A DNA stretch of 64,000 nt, taken from positions 25,432,131 through 25,496,130 of the forward strand of contig NC_058163.1 of assembly GCF_020080835.1 (NCBI RefSeq), in the 5' to 3' direction. Under the pieces are notes generated by a model, which was given only the letters and a program-made list of their open reading frames with translations, was not told the DNA's origin and did not search any database. Within the stretch, counting starts at the first letter, position 1, and each line of letters begins with the position of its first letter. A program made the translations under genes and the position numbers. This document shows positions 34,301 to 46,608 of the stretch, piece after piece. This DNA comes from Cotesia glomerata (taxonomy: Eukaryota > Arthropoda > Insecta > Hymenoptera > Braconidae).

Positions 34301-37300
34301 GAAATATTTTAATTACTTGCCAACGATTTTTTTGTCTAGTTTCTGAAGTAAGAAGTTTTAATTGTAATTTTATAGAATTAAGCATTGCTCAATGTTGTTA
34401 TTCTTTGGGACTGGATAATATAATTTATTTTAATTGCAGTATTTTGACAAGACCAGTGAAGTCTTTGACAAAATGATTATGGGAAATAGAGCGTGTAATT
34501 CTTTTGAAGCTGAAGCTAAGTTGATGCATTTAGAAGCTAGTCAATCAAATTTAGGTGATTAATAAAAATTATAAATTTTTTTTTTAATTATTTATTAATA
34601 CTGAAAAAAAATTATTATTTTACTCACATTCTTACCGATAGTCAATTTATTATGATAAGTATTTAAGCTTCATTCGAAAATTCTCTATCTCTAGATACAT
34701 AATTAAGAAATGACCTTGTATCTTGTGAAATATTGACATTTTTAAAGTTATAAGCTCATCCCGATGTTATTCGCATCAAGACCTTTCATTTGAGTACCCA
34801 CATCAATATTTCATATATTTTATATATTTATATATATGTATATATGAAAAATATATCAAAAATGCATGTGGGTACTCAAATGAAAGCTCTCGATAAGTAT
34901 AACATCAAGGTGAGCTTATTACATCTTTAAAAAGGTCATTATTTAAGAAATTACCTTGTATTTTGTGAACCATTGATATTTTTAAAGATATAAGTTCATC
35001 CCGATGTTGCATTCATCAAGAGCTTTCATTTGAGTACCCACATGCATTTTGATATATTTTTCATATATACATATATATAATATATATAAATATATAAAAT
35101 ATATGAAATATTGATGTGGGTACTCAAATGAAAGGTCTTGATTTGTATAATATCGGGATGAGCTTATATCTTTAAGAACGTCAATGGTTCACAAAATACG
35201 AAGTCATTTTTTAAATAATAACCTTTTTAAAGATATAATAAGCTCATCTTGATGTTACTCTTATCGAGAACTTTCATTTGAGTACCCACATCAATTTTTC
35301 ATATATTTTTCATATATACATATATATAATATATATAAATATATAAAATATATGAAATATTGATGTGGGTACTCAAATGAAAGGTCTTGATTTGTATAAT
35401 ATCGGGATGAGCTTATATCTTTAAAAAGGCCAATATTTAAGATCGTACAGTGCAATTTAACAAAAGTCATTATTTAATAAAGCAAAATTTTATTCATTTA
35501 TAGTTCACAACTTACGACAGTCACATAGTGACTGCAAATTTGCTAGTAATTATTAATTAGTTTATTCTAATTAACAATAATTTTTTTAAAGATGGAATAT
35601 TACAAGATTTAATCAGAGAAGGAGAAAAATTTTCCGAACTAATGTCGATGCCAGTTAAAAATGCATTAGGCCGAGATGTCAAAGTGGAATATGCAGAAGA
35701 CATAACAAATGTAACAGATATATTGGACGCGACAAATGCCAGGAAGAATATATTTAACGATTCAGTGGAACTACAAAAATTAACTCTTAAACAAACTATT
35801 TCAATTTGTACCTACGAAACAGATGCCGACCAGTCAATTAAATGGCTGAGTGATTTATTCAACGTGTTGATTAAAAATTACACTGAAGTAGGCTGTAGTG
35901 TTACTGAAATCCAGAAGCAAAAAGACGATTTGCAGAATTTTGAAGAAATTTCACAAGTAAGTAAATTTAACAGTTCAATTTTACCGTACAGATAATTAAT
36001 AAACATTATCATCAAAAATAGCCTAACACTCAACATTTGTATTTAAAGGGTGCGTTCGAGTATGGCTGCCAATTATTAAATGGAGCAAGAATACTTCGGA
36101 CTTCTTGCAGATTGAGCTTAGACACAAATGTAAGTTTATTCTCTCAACTAAGAGAGGCTTGGCGGCGCATTAGGTCTGTGAGTCAGGAACAGCTTACAAG
36201 ACTCAGAGTTTGCACTATTTTTCATCGGAGTATTGATGAGGTTTGCAATTTTTTTTTTTTTAACAATCAATTTTCAAAAAAATTAAATTTTAATTTTTCA
36301 TGCACAGCACTGTCGAAGATTGACTGATTTAATAAAAATAGCAAACAATTCGCTGTATTTAATAAATCAAAACAAGTCTTCTGGATCTGAAGACACTCTG
36401 AGCGACCATTCATCTAGCTCAGAGTGCCTGAAAGAAGTCACAGAAAATCGGGAAAAACTCTTGGGGTACATTGACAGAACTGTCAAGCTAGGAAGATTAT
36501 TGACCACCAGCTTAAAGGAACCTCTTTGCTCCGAATCAAGGTGATGCAAAATACACCAACTTATTAATTATTAATTATAAATTAAGACTTTTTTTCCAAG
36601 CGAAAATTTTGTTTGAAATGTCAAAAAAAAAACATGAAATTTTTCACATAATTTTTTATATAAAAAGTCAACGATTTAAATCTCGAAAAATATCAATCTT
36701 AGCGATTTGGTTTAATGGATTTTTCGTAAATATTTATAAGTGGGGTTAACCATTTTAATTTTCATTTTTTTTCAACGAAATTTCTATTTGATTTTATTGA
36801 TATATTTTTTTTTTTTGAAAAATAAATAAAAAAATGAACAATTATAAAAAAAAAATTAATTATCACAATTTTAAGAAATTTTCAAAAAATGTTATTCAAT
36901 TTTTTTTTTTAATTGTTCGTTTTTTTACGCACTTTTCGAGAAAAAAATATATCAAAAAAAGATAAATTAGAAATTTTATCCAAAAACATGAGAGCCAAAA
37001 TTTTTTCCAACTTTTAAAGGCAAAAAAGCTATCAAAATTTTTATTTTTTTCTTTCACAATATTTTTTATCATAAATGCGCCGTAAAAACAAGTAGAATAA
37101 AAAAAAATTTGAAAATGTTAATTTTTCACCTTGTTATGGTCCAAAATGGGATTAATTCCACTTGTTAATAATTACCGGATTTTTTTTATAGGAAATTTAT
37201 TTTCCTACAAATTTGTAAGGTAAAACACCCCATTAGTGGCACTTTCTTTGATTTTGGTACTTATTGAATTAATTTCAATAATAAATCTATTATTTCTAAT

Positions 37301-40300
37301 CTTTAAGACCTTTAGATCAAAAAAATTTTTAATTTTTATTCCAAGAATATTTTTTCATTCAAAGAAAAAGTGCCATTAATAGGGGTTAAAGGTGCCACTA
37401 ATGGGGTATTTTACTTTACTCAATTTTTTTTTTTTTTTTTTTGTAAATTTAGTCGTAAATGAAATAACGTAAAAAAAAATTAATGCAAAAATGAAGTTTA
37501 GTGATCCATAAAATCTTATAGGTGTAAATTACAACTAAGTCGCAAAGGACACTTTTGTAAAATATTTAACATTGAGGAAATTGCTCTTTGATACAAAATA
37601 ATTGCATAAAATGCTACTGAGTTATAGATAGTTGAAAAAAAAATTCACGTGTAATTTAAATGTTAATATTAAGAGCTAAAATTTTTAAGAGATTTTTAAC
37701 CGAATTTTTGATCTAGAAAAAAAAAATTAATATATTAGATTAGAAAATAACTCTAGAATTATAGTAGCAAAAAAAGCGTGGCTTTGATTTTTATCGGGGA
37801 TGAGGAAGAGGGTGTGTTTTGTGCTCCTTATATGGTGAAAGCGTAGGCGGACTGAAGAAATAGTAGTAGTAGTAATAGTAATAATCTATGTATGAGTGCG
37901 AGAAACGATGAGAGTACACAAGCGTCTACTGACGTCGGCGCCGTCGCCGTCAGTCCTACGACGGATAGGAAGGTAGGTTGCAGTCCACGCCTAGTACTCA
38001 CACCGTTGTTAGACGGTCCATCCGCGAAAGAGAAAGCCGGTTGTGATCACTGGCAAGCTCACGTGAGTAAGTAGACAAGTCAAATGTTCTGTTCTGAATG
38101 GACAAATGGACAAATCCATCACTCACATTAATATTTAATATTTAATACAAACAGTTATTATGTTATTAGTATAACCAGTTATAATATTTGTTGCTATCAA
38201 ATCTTAAGTAATAATTTATTATATTAGTATTTATTTTTTTACGCGTTAAACTAAAATAAATTGTTATTTTTTCTAAGCTCCAGATTATCTCATTTACTTG
38301 ACGTAATTTTCTCCGCAGCTAATCCTATTTTTGTCCTCTTGTCCCATCACCTTGTCCTCGTTTCCCAAAGTTATCTTCTAAGTATTAGAAAGTTTCCATT
38401 TTCCTCATAACTAAACAAAATTATCTTGGTTTTATTATTTTTTTTTTATTTTTATTTCTGCACTGGATTTATTTTTTTTATGTTACTTATTTTGAATGCT
38501 TTGATTTAATTATTTTATTTAATATAATTAATGAATGTGGTTTTATAATGTAGGCAAAAAATTTTTCGGATAAGTAAATGTTGTACGCAATAAAAGTAGG
38601 ACTTAAACGAAATTAGAACTCAACCTACGTCCACAAGATGCAGATACTTCTGTGAAGTGATATCAAACGAGCGTGGAATATATATTTTACCTACTGTCAA
38701 GTTTACGTAACTAGGATTTAACTGTATATTTAAATTCTTGATCAGACAAACTCGTTTCCGTGACTATACCCATTCACAGTTAGGAATACGCTTGAAAAAA
38801 GAAAAAAATACTTTATCTCTAATCTCTATTTCTTTACTTAATTATTTTTATTTATTTATTAAAATTTTTTATGTATACAATGAAAAAAAAAATTGTATCT
38901 TGTGAACTATTGACATTTTTAAAGATATAAACTCATCTCGATGTTACACTCATCAAGACCTTTCATTTGAGTACCCACATCAATTTTTCATATATTTATA
39001 TATATTATATATATGTATATATGAAAAATATATCAAAATGCATGTGGGTACTCAAATGAAAGCTCTTGATGAGTGTATCATCGGGATGAGCTTATATCTT
39101 TAATAAGGTCATTATTTAAGAAATGACCTTGTATCTAGTGAACTATTGACATTTTTAATGATATAAGCTCATCTCGACATTACACCCATCAAGAGCTTTC
39201 ATTTGAGTACCCACATCAATTTTCCATATATTTTGTATATTTATATATATTATATATATGTATATATGAAAAATATATAAAAATGCATGTGGGTACTCAA
39301 ATGAAAGCTCTTGATGAGTGTATCATCGGGATGAGCTTATATCTTTAAAAAGGTCATTATTTAAGAAATGACCTTGTATCTTGTAAACTATTGACATTTT
39401 TAAAGATATAAGCTCATCCTGACATTACACTCATCGAGACCTTTCTTTTGAGTACCCACATCAATTTTTCATATATTTATATATTTTATATATATATATG
39501 TATATATGAAAAATATATGAAAATGCATGTGGGTACTCAAATGAAAGCTTTTGATTAGTGTAACATCGGGATGGGCTTATATTTCTAAAAAGGTCAATAT
39601 TTAAGAAAGTACAGTGCAATTCAATAAACGTCATTATTTAATAAAGTAAAATTTTATTTATTTATATTTCACAAAACACTTCTTCTTTTAAAAAAACTAA
39701 ATTTTATTAACACACTATTTTTTTGCAGGATGTCGACGTCAAAAGAGGACGTGTGTACTACAGAGAGCAGAAACTTATCAGCCGTTGAAGCTATTTCGGA
39801 AAAACTTGCTGAAGTAACAAGACTCGCAGAAAAGTTGGACGCTAAATTGGACGAAGCTGGTGTGAGAGTTAAATTTACGAAGGATGAAAAAGATAAAATA
39901 GAGAGTATTGAATTTTCATCTTACCGCACTGCAAGTCCGTCTTCACTTGGTACAGTAATTGAATTACCTCGTAAAGATTCTGGTGTTATCAATAATAATG
40001 GCAACTATAATGAAGATGATGATCATAATGATAACGAGGAGTTGTTATATGAAGAAAATAAGCCTCAGCCCAATGGGATAAATAATAATGGAGTTTGCGA
40101 TGAAAATACTTCTTGTGAGTATCATAAAACTAATAATGATGTTCAACAAGTAAGTGCGTCGGAAACAGAAGAAATAAATACCGAAGAGTACACGACTGCA
40201 ACCGAATGTTCATTGACACCAGTTGCAAGATCTCGTAGTGATTCCTTCGTAACAATATCAGAGTGTGATGACATTTTATCTGATTTATATCGGTATGTAT

Positions 40301-42488
40301 ATTTAATTTAAAAACGTAAGTGTGTTGTTTATATAAATATATATAGATATTAAAAGTATATTTATATTAATGATCGTTTGGTTCGACCAGAAGCCTGCTA
40401 TAATCTATACTATTCGGCAAGGGTTCTAAGAAGTGAATTTATTTTCAGAGTGGAGGGAGTTGGAAACCTGGAGTATCATCAGGTCGTCGATGGTTTAGTA
40501 ACGTCTGAAACGTCTGGGCTTGTTGATCAACTTAAGAAGATGAGTAAATCGCCGGAATTAATAGTCGATATCAATCAAAATGTTCCAGACGTTAAGAAGA
40601 CTAATGCCACTTCAATCATTGAAACTATTGAGGTTTTTATTTTATTTTTTATTATTATTAGCGTGGTTATTGTTTGTAATTGCATCCTTTTTAAAATACC
40701 CTTTAGGGTTATTTTTATTGTTGTTGTTGTTGTTATTGAATATTATTTTATATTTGATTGGCAGGAAACCTCTGGGAAAGTTGTTAAAGAAGTAACGGAA
40801 GTAACAACTCTTCGTGTATCTCACGATACTAAATTTGGTGTTGCTTCTTACAAATTGACTTCTAATACCCTTACGGAGAATAAAGAGCACAGAAATGCCG
40901 TCGGTATTCTTGATGCAAGTCATCAATACATCAATGGGTGTTATAATGGTGTTCATCATGATGACAAAGGTATTTCTTTATGTTATTAATCATACATTAT
41001 TATTATTTATTTTGTTTTTTTTTGTATTATATTGTCATCACTATTAAATATTTCTTCTCTGATACTCTAAGCTGTTTCTTTATTAAAAATATAGTTATTT
41101 TATATCAAGCGATAGCCCAAATTTTTAATTATTAATATGATAAAACAAAGCATTCGAAAATGCTCTATTTATAGATACGTAATTAAGAAATGACCTTATA
41201 TCTTGTGAACTATAGCTATTTTTAAAGATATAAGCTCATCCCGATGTTATACTCATCGAGACCTTTTATTTGAGTACCCACATCAATTTTTCATATATTT
41301 TGTATATTTATGTATATTATATATATGTATATATGAACAATATATCAAAAATGCATGTGGGTACTCAAATGAAAGCTCTTGATGAGTGTAACATCGGGAT
41401 GAGCTTATATCTTTAAAAATGTCAATAATTAAGAACTTACATCGCTATATCTTGAGAACTATTGACATTTTTAAAGATATAAGCTCATCCCGATGTTACA
41501 TTCATCGAGATCTTTCATTTGAGTACCCACATCAATTTTTCATATATTTTATATATTATATATATATGTATATATGAAAAATATATCAAAAATGTATGTG
41601 GGTACTCAAATGAAAGCTCTTGATGAGTGTATCATCGGGATGAGCTTATATCTTTAAAAAAGTCATTATTTAAGAAATGACCTTGTATCTTGTGAACTAT
41701 TGACATTTTTAAAGATATAAGCTCATCCTGATGTTACATTCATCAAGACCTTTCATTTGAATACCCACATCAATTTTTCATATATTTTGTATATTTATAT
41801 ATATTATATATATGTATATATGAAAAATATATAAAAAATGCATGTGGGTACTCAAATGAAAGCTCTTGATGAGTGTAACGTCGGAATGAGCTTATATATT
41901 TATAAATGTCAATTGTTAAGAACGTACAGTGCAATTTAACAAAATTCCTATAAACACAAAAGATTTCTATCTGTTGAATTATATAGACTATATCATAAAA
42001 CAAAGAAGAAATGTAGAAATAATTTTTTAATTTAATTTTAACATTTTATCTGTGAATTTTGATATAAAAAAAAATAACTACTGAATTTTTAATTAATAAA
42101 TAATATTCTTACAACAGATGCCAGTGCGCAGCATTCACGTGAAGAAATATCAATTTCCGAATCAGAAGTTCCATCAAAGTTAGAAAACGGGCATGCGTGT
42201 CGGCATTCAAAAATAGTAAAAGAGTCAACGAGTGAATACAAATTAAAGTTACCTCCTGACGAGCTTAAAAATGTTAGATTTTTAGACACGAAGGGCAATA
42301 ATGACAGCGGTATCGAGATGCCATCGAAGCACAATGAAAGATTAGAGACAAGCGAAGAAGAAGAAGAAGAAGAAGACGATAATGATAATAGCGAATATTT
42401 TGAAAAATTGAAAATGGTAAGCTGCACGCAAGTTGTCACTGATAATAATCAACCAGTGATTTTGCATGGTTTGCAGTGTGAGAATTGA
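31379..42488 (+). CDS. SESTD1: SESTD1-like protein: SEC14 (CRAL-TRIO) domain, spectrin repeats, extra acidic tail
   Basis: Coding exons: 31379-31572, 31662-31854, 32076-32189, 33463-33640, 33714-33814, 33894-34103, 34162-34347, 34440-34554, 35592-35956, 36049-36240, 36308-36540, 39729-40292, 40449-40632, 40765-40969 and 42118-42488. All phases agree, giving 1134 residues. Residues about 15-165 form a Trio/SESTD1-type SEC14 domain (LAYLPGGRDREGKPIL near the start, then RPDSFWEKR, and YDHYDWIQMRV at its end). Spectrin-type helical repeats follow to about residue 690. Vertebrate SESTD1 is about 700 residues, binds phospholipids and associates with TRPC channels. The match extends along the whole core, for example WILGPADAML, ERRRNIL and AFEYGCQLL. 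The last four exons (about 440 residues) are acidic and low-complexity, with an EEEEEEEDD run, and have no counterpart I know of. They could belong to a long isoform or a separate gene. Confidence 0.82.
32660..33405 (+). mobile_element. Helitron-like element, 3 units, ends CTAA
   Basis: It lies in the intron 32190-33462 of the SESTD1-like gene. Units start near 32700, 32946 and 33186. The 3' end has the GTCACTTAGTGAC hairpin, then TGCAAGGTTGCTAA followed by T. CTAA still fits the CTRR rule for Helitron ends. The block between the last unit and the hairpin is deleted. Confidence 0.6.
34667..35546 (+). mobile_element. Helitron-like element, 3 units, ends CTAG
   Basis: It lies in the intron 34555-35591 of the SESTD1-like gene. 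It has units near 34735, 34980 and 35222, then the AAAGCAAAATTTTATT block. A CAGTCACATAGTGACTG hairpin and CAAATTTGCTAG followed by T close the element, 45 bases before the next exon. Shared sequence may extend left to about 34636. Confidence 0.62.
36541..37880 (+). other. First part of the 3.2-kb intron in the SESTD1-like gene
   Basis: A+T-rich with no coding frame. The only structured item is the inverted-repeat element at 37216-37418. The donor GTGATG at 36541 contains an in-frame TGA, so unspliced RNA would terminate translation here. Confidence 0.5.
37216..37418. mobile_element. 203-bp MITE with TIRs of about 26 bp
   Basis: The left end TAAGGTAAAACACCCCATTA and the right end TAATGGGGTATTTTACTTTA are reverse complements apart from two mismatches. 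Further inside, TTAGTGGCACTTTCTTTG also pairs with CAAAGAAAAAGTGCCATTAA. No coding capacity. Confidence 0.65.
37892..38074 (+). promoter_or_regulatory. GC-rich island with ORF and strong donor: candidate alternative first exon
   Basis: It lies inside the 3.2-kb intron 36541-39728 of the SESTD1-like gene. An ATG opens a 60-codon frame of normal composition (MSARNDESTQASTDVG at its start), interrupted by good donors at 37972 (AAG then GTAGGT) and near 38065 (CTCAC then GTGAGT). Both donors are phase 0, which does not match the phase-2 acceptor at 39729. If joined, translation of the tail would more likely start at the ATG at 39730. Possible internal promoter for a tail-only product. Confidence 0.3.
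38890..39673 (+). mobile_element. Helitron-like element, 3 units, ends truncated
   Basis: It lies in the intron 36541-39728 of the SESTD1-like gene. Units start near 38915, 39149 and 39390. The 3' AAAGTAAAATTTTATT block is present but the hairpin is not. It ends about 55 bases before the exon at 39729. Confidence 0.55.
40633..40764 (+). other. 132-bp in-frame intron that could be retained
   Basis: This intron in the SESTD1-like tail is a multiple of three, has no stop and has a weak donor (GAG then GTTTTT). If retained it adds 44 residues, mostly Ile, Val, Phe and Leu, which would read as a membrane segment. I treat it as spliced because it is so unlike the flanking charged sequence and ends in a good TTGGCAG acceptor. 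Confidence 0.55.
41151..41942 (+). mobile_element. Helitron-like element, 3 units, 3' end truncated
   Basis: It lies in the intron 40970-42117 of the SESTD1-like gene. The 5' block (TTCGAAAATGCTCTATTT) is present, with units near 41215, 41462 and 41702. The copy stops just after the CAGTGCAATTTAACAAAA string. Confidence 0.55.
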
Positions 42489-43079
42489 GATAAAATTGCT
42501 TCTTTAAATTACTCGCTCATCAAACATCCTATGTATTTTTTTTTGTTATTAATTATTAATTATTAATTCTAAATATTTTTTTGTTAACTTTACAATGTTT
42601 ATATTTATGTTGAAGTTTATTATATTTTATTCTAAAAAAAATTATATATTGATATAATTAATATAACATTAAATAATATATAAGAAGAGATAATATAAAA
42701 TATTACACAATAGTATTATGTGAAAGTGTTTAATGACACATTAAATTAAATTAATGTAAACTAAAAAATTGCATTAATTAAAAAAAAATAATAGAAAAAA
42801 AAATTAAAAGAAGAAATAAAAAATAAATTATACTTTACTTTATAATTTATCAAAAATCTGATCAGAGTCACGCATACATACAGATGTCCTTTTCTCGAGG
42901 ATTATTTTAAAGGTAAGAAGGCTCAGGTAAAAAGAGAGAGAGGGAGAGACAAGCAACAAGTAACACAACAGAGCCAGGTAGTATGTATACAAACTTATAA
43001 AAAATAAATAAAGCTGAGTACATAAGCATGAGCATGAGTTTAAATGAGACAGAATAAAATCCCTCTCTTGTGAGCGTTC

Positions 43080-43300
43080 CCCTTACCGTGAAACTCTCAA
43101 CTCTAGAGGATCCCCCGACTCTGTTTCTGTTTAGCGGCCTCCAGTTAAAGTTAAAGTTAGTCAGTTAGTGTCGGATGAGCCGGCTTGCCAGCCGGTTGTC
43201 GTGGTCCTTGTATACATCTGCCTCGATAATAAAACGTGTGTGTTGTTGGCTTTTAATAATAAGTGATGTGACATGTGCGATCACGATAAAATATCAGTGT
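43080..43300 (+). promoter_or_regulatory. GC-richer block with initiator-like TCAGTT, between the two plus-strand genes
   Basis: Composition is unlike its surroundings. TCAGTT near 43160 resembles an arthropod initiator. It lies 3.5 kb upstream of the first CCDC141-like coding exon, so it may be that gene's promoter or 5' exon. The ORF at 43175-43480 shows no recognisable domain. Confidence 0.25.
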
Positions 43301-43789
43301 TGTAGACGTTTAAAAATTTTTTATATCTTTCCTTTTTTTACTTGGCATACTCTGAAATTTTATATCATCTTTGTTTTTATTTCTTCTTACTTTTTATTCA
43401 TCTTCTTTATCTCGGTCTTTGTTAGTGGATCTGATACACTACACACAAGTATTGCGAAAGGTCGATTTGGTAATTGCTAAAAATGTACCGATGAATATAG
43501 ATGGATGTTATCTATAGTTGTTGCTCACGTATGCTCACATACGTAATTTTATGTTTAGTTGATCGCTTTATATATACGTAATACATATTTTTACTCTATA
43601 TATAGATTGATATTATTACTACCGGCATACTTCGGCAGACTTCTTAACACTTGAATTTTTAATATTGACTCATTAATTTCTATTTAATAACAATTATTAT
43701 TATTAAATGTTATTACCACCATCAAATATTTCTCCTTTGATACTCGAAAGTATTTCTTCATTAAAAAAATATTTTTGGATCATTTGACA

Positions 43790-45150
43790 GCTCAATTTTT
43801 TCAATTATTACTTTTATATATTCTTCTTTTACATTGAAAAAATTTTTATTAACTTTTTTCTAAAAATCCAGAAAATTTCTGATAAATTGTAGAAAAATTC
43901 ATAAAATAAAGAAGAAATCTAAATTTTTTTTATTATTTTATATATTCTTCTTTGAAATTAAACAAATTTTTTATTCATTTCTTCCTTTGTTTTTTATAAA
44001 CAAAAAATTTTCTGTTTAAAATTTTAATAATTATTTTATAAAACAAAGAAGAAATATTAATCTAAGTTTTTCAATTATTTTACATTTAAAAAATTAATAT
44101 CTATTTCTTCTTATAAATTCAAAAAATTTGTCTATAATATCATTTAAAGTTTGTTATAAAACAAATATTAATTATAACCTTAAATTTTTTTAATTATTTT
44201 ATATATTCTTCTTTTAAATTAAAACTAATTTTTATTTATTTCTTCCTATAAAAACAAAAATTTTTTTTTTTTAAATTGTACAGAATACTTTATAAAACAA
44301 AGAAGAAATATCAGTCTAAATTATTCAATTACTTTACATATTCGTCTTTTACATTTATAAACTTAATATTTCTTCTTATAAATTAAAAAAAATTGTCTAT
44401 AAAATCATAAAAACATGTAATAAAACAAAAATTAAATACAACCTTAAATTATTTACATATTCTTCTTTTAAATTAAAAATAATTTTTATTTATTTCTTGC
44501 CATAAAAACAAAAAATTTTTGCCTATAAAATCATTTAAACTCTATTACAAAATAAAGAAGAAATATAAGCCGAAATTTTATAATAATTTATCTTAAAAAT
44601 TCAAAAAATTAATTTACATTTCTTCCTAAAAATTCAAACAATTCCTCCTATAAAATAATTAAAAAAAAATAACCCTAAATTATTTTACATACTCTTTATA
44701 ATTAAAAATAATTTATATTTATTTCTTCCTATAAAAACAAAAAATTTCTGTCTATAAAATTATACAAACTCTATTACAAAACAAAGAAGAAATATAAGCC
44801 GAAATTTTTTAATAATTTATCTTAAAAATTCCCAAAATAAATTTATATTTCTTCCCAAAAATTCAAATAATTCCCGCCTACAAAATCATGTAAAATTAAT
44901 TATAACCCTAAATTATTTTACATATTCTTCTTTACAGTTAAAAATAATTTTTATTTATTTCTTCCTATTGAAACAAAAAATTTCTGCTTAAAAAATCATA
45001 AAGAAAAAATACAAGCCCAATATTTAACATATTATTTTTTGGCATTAAAAAAAAAAATAATATTTATTCCTTCTCATTAATACCATAAATTTCAGCCCAT
45101 AAAATAATATTAAGTATGTCATAAAACAAAGCAGAAATACAAAAATAATT
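43790..45150. repeat. Degenerate A+T-rich tandem repeat with ATTTCTTC motifs
   Basis: Blocks such as TTTTATTTATTTCTTCCTAT, ACAAAACAAAGAAGAAATAT and TTACATATTCTTCTTT recur many times with spacing from about 120 to 240 bases. No coding frame. Confidence 0.7.
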
Positions 45151-45683
45151 TTTTCAATATTAATATTTTATCCGGGGCTCTCGATATAAAAAATAAGTAC
45201 ATTACATAACGTAACAAATTTAAAAAGTTATTTATATTACAGAAAAAAAAAAATAAAAATATTTTTTAAATAAAAAATCCATCTGGCGGGTGGTGAGCAT
45301 TATTAAATATTTTTTCATTGGCCCGCGTTTTCTCGTTCATTCGGAGAACGCCTTCACCCAGTCGGTCCGGTTTTAAACTTGTGGTTCTCTCGCCCGCACA
45401 CGTACGTATACGTCGATGACATCATACAGACATACATTAAAGCGTGTACACACGCATCAACATTAATATAACGATATGCGTGTAACGTGCAATGCCGGGA
45501 GAGTTAAAAAATAACATTTCATTCAAACGGACATTTTTAACCTAAAAAAAAATATTTAAATTATTATTTTAAAAATTATATTAAATTTCTTCTTTCACTT
45601 TTATTTAATTTATTTATTTATATGACACTGAAGTTAGCAGACGTCTAAAAATTTTTGATTTTGTTTTTAATTAAATTACAACT

Positions 45684-46325
45684 AAATAGTATATTACACA
45701 CCTAGGGAAGTAAAGTAAGAAATGTCTCAGATCACATGTAATTGTTGGCCGAGGCGAAGCCGAGGTCAACAAACATGTGATCTGAGGCTTTCTTATATAC
45801 TTCCCGAGGAGTGTTATTTTGCCCTCGGGCGGAAAGTGGCAACTTTCGTCCCGCTGCGCTAAACAAAGTTGCTGCTTTCCGCCTTCGTCGAGCAAAATAG
45901 TATACACTCCACGGGAAGTAAATAAGAAAGCCTCAGATCACATGTTTGTCAACCTCGGCTTCGCCTCGGCCGACAATTACATGTGATCTGAGACATTTCT
46001 TACTTTACTTCCCTAGGTGTGTAATATACTATTTTGCTCGACGAAGGCGGAAAGCGGCAACTTTGTTTAGCGCAGCGGGACGAAAGTTGCCACTTTCCGT
46101 TCGGAGGGCAAAAATATTTTGCCCTCCGGTGGAAAGTGGCAACTTTCTGTCCCGCTGCGCTAAACTGTTGCCGCTTTCCGCCTTCGTCGGACAAAATAGC
46201 ACACCCTCGGGAAGTAAGCAGCCTCAGATCACATGTTTGTTGACCTCGGCTTCGCCTCGGCCAACAATTACATGTGATCTGAGACATTTCTTACTTTACT
46301 TCCCTAGGTGTGTAATATACTATTT
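45684..46325. mobile_element. GC-richer foldback element with long perfect TIRs, 642 bp
   Basis: The first about 65 bases (starting AAATAGTATATTACACACC) are repeated as an exact reverse complement at the right end. A third copy of the same terminal block, in right-end orientation, lies at about 45925-46035, so the element looks like a head-sharing dimer. The interior has CGAAGGCGGAAAGCGGCAAC blocks in both orientations and small CCTCGGCTTCGCCTCGG hairpins. It sits inside an older AAGTTAGC-type MITE whose ends are at about 45625 and 46435. The several open frames here come only from the repeats. Confidence 0.7.
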
Positions 46326-46608
46326 AAGAAATAGCACTTATAGTTTTTCAAGTTTTTAACAAGTGATATTTTTAATTGTTTAATTGAAATTTTTGGATAA
46401 AAATTTCTAAAAATTTTGAAATGTCAGCTAACTTCATTTTCATTTATTTATTTATTTCTTTATTACGTCAACTATTAAATAACATCTATCTGGATCTTTG
46501 ACCTTGTTATTTAATTGTACTTGTGGATAATGATAGTAATAATAATTAAGTATGAGTGACGGGTAATATTTAAACAGTAAATTATAAAGTCAACCTTGAA
46601 AATTTTAG

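Larger units (their letters stand above)
42489..46608. other. Intergenic region between the SESTD1-like and CCDC141-like genes
   Basis: A+T-rich spacer follows the stop at 42488, with AATAAA-type strings near 42.8 kb that could serve polyadenylation. It then holds the GC-richer block at 43.1-43.3 kb, a long degenerate tandem repeat at 43.8-45.15 kb, a moderately GC-rich stretch at 45.28-45.5 kb and the 642-bp foldback element at 45684-46325. No further gene is recognised. Confidence 0.6.

Noticed and set aside
42417..42488. Donor ATG|GTAAGC at 42416 as the end of an internal exon
   Set aside because: The sequence matches a donor well, but the frame continues to a stop at 42488 and I found no in-phase acceptor before the next gene. 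Kept as a possible alternative form only.
45671..46359. Several overlapping open frames with sequences such as CDLRHFLLYFPRCVIYY
   Set aside because: They arise from the inverted repeats of the 642-bp foldback element, occur on both strands with the same words, and match no domain.
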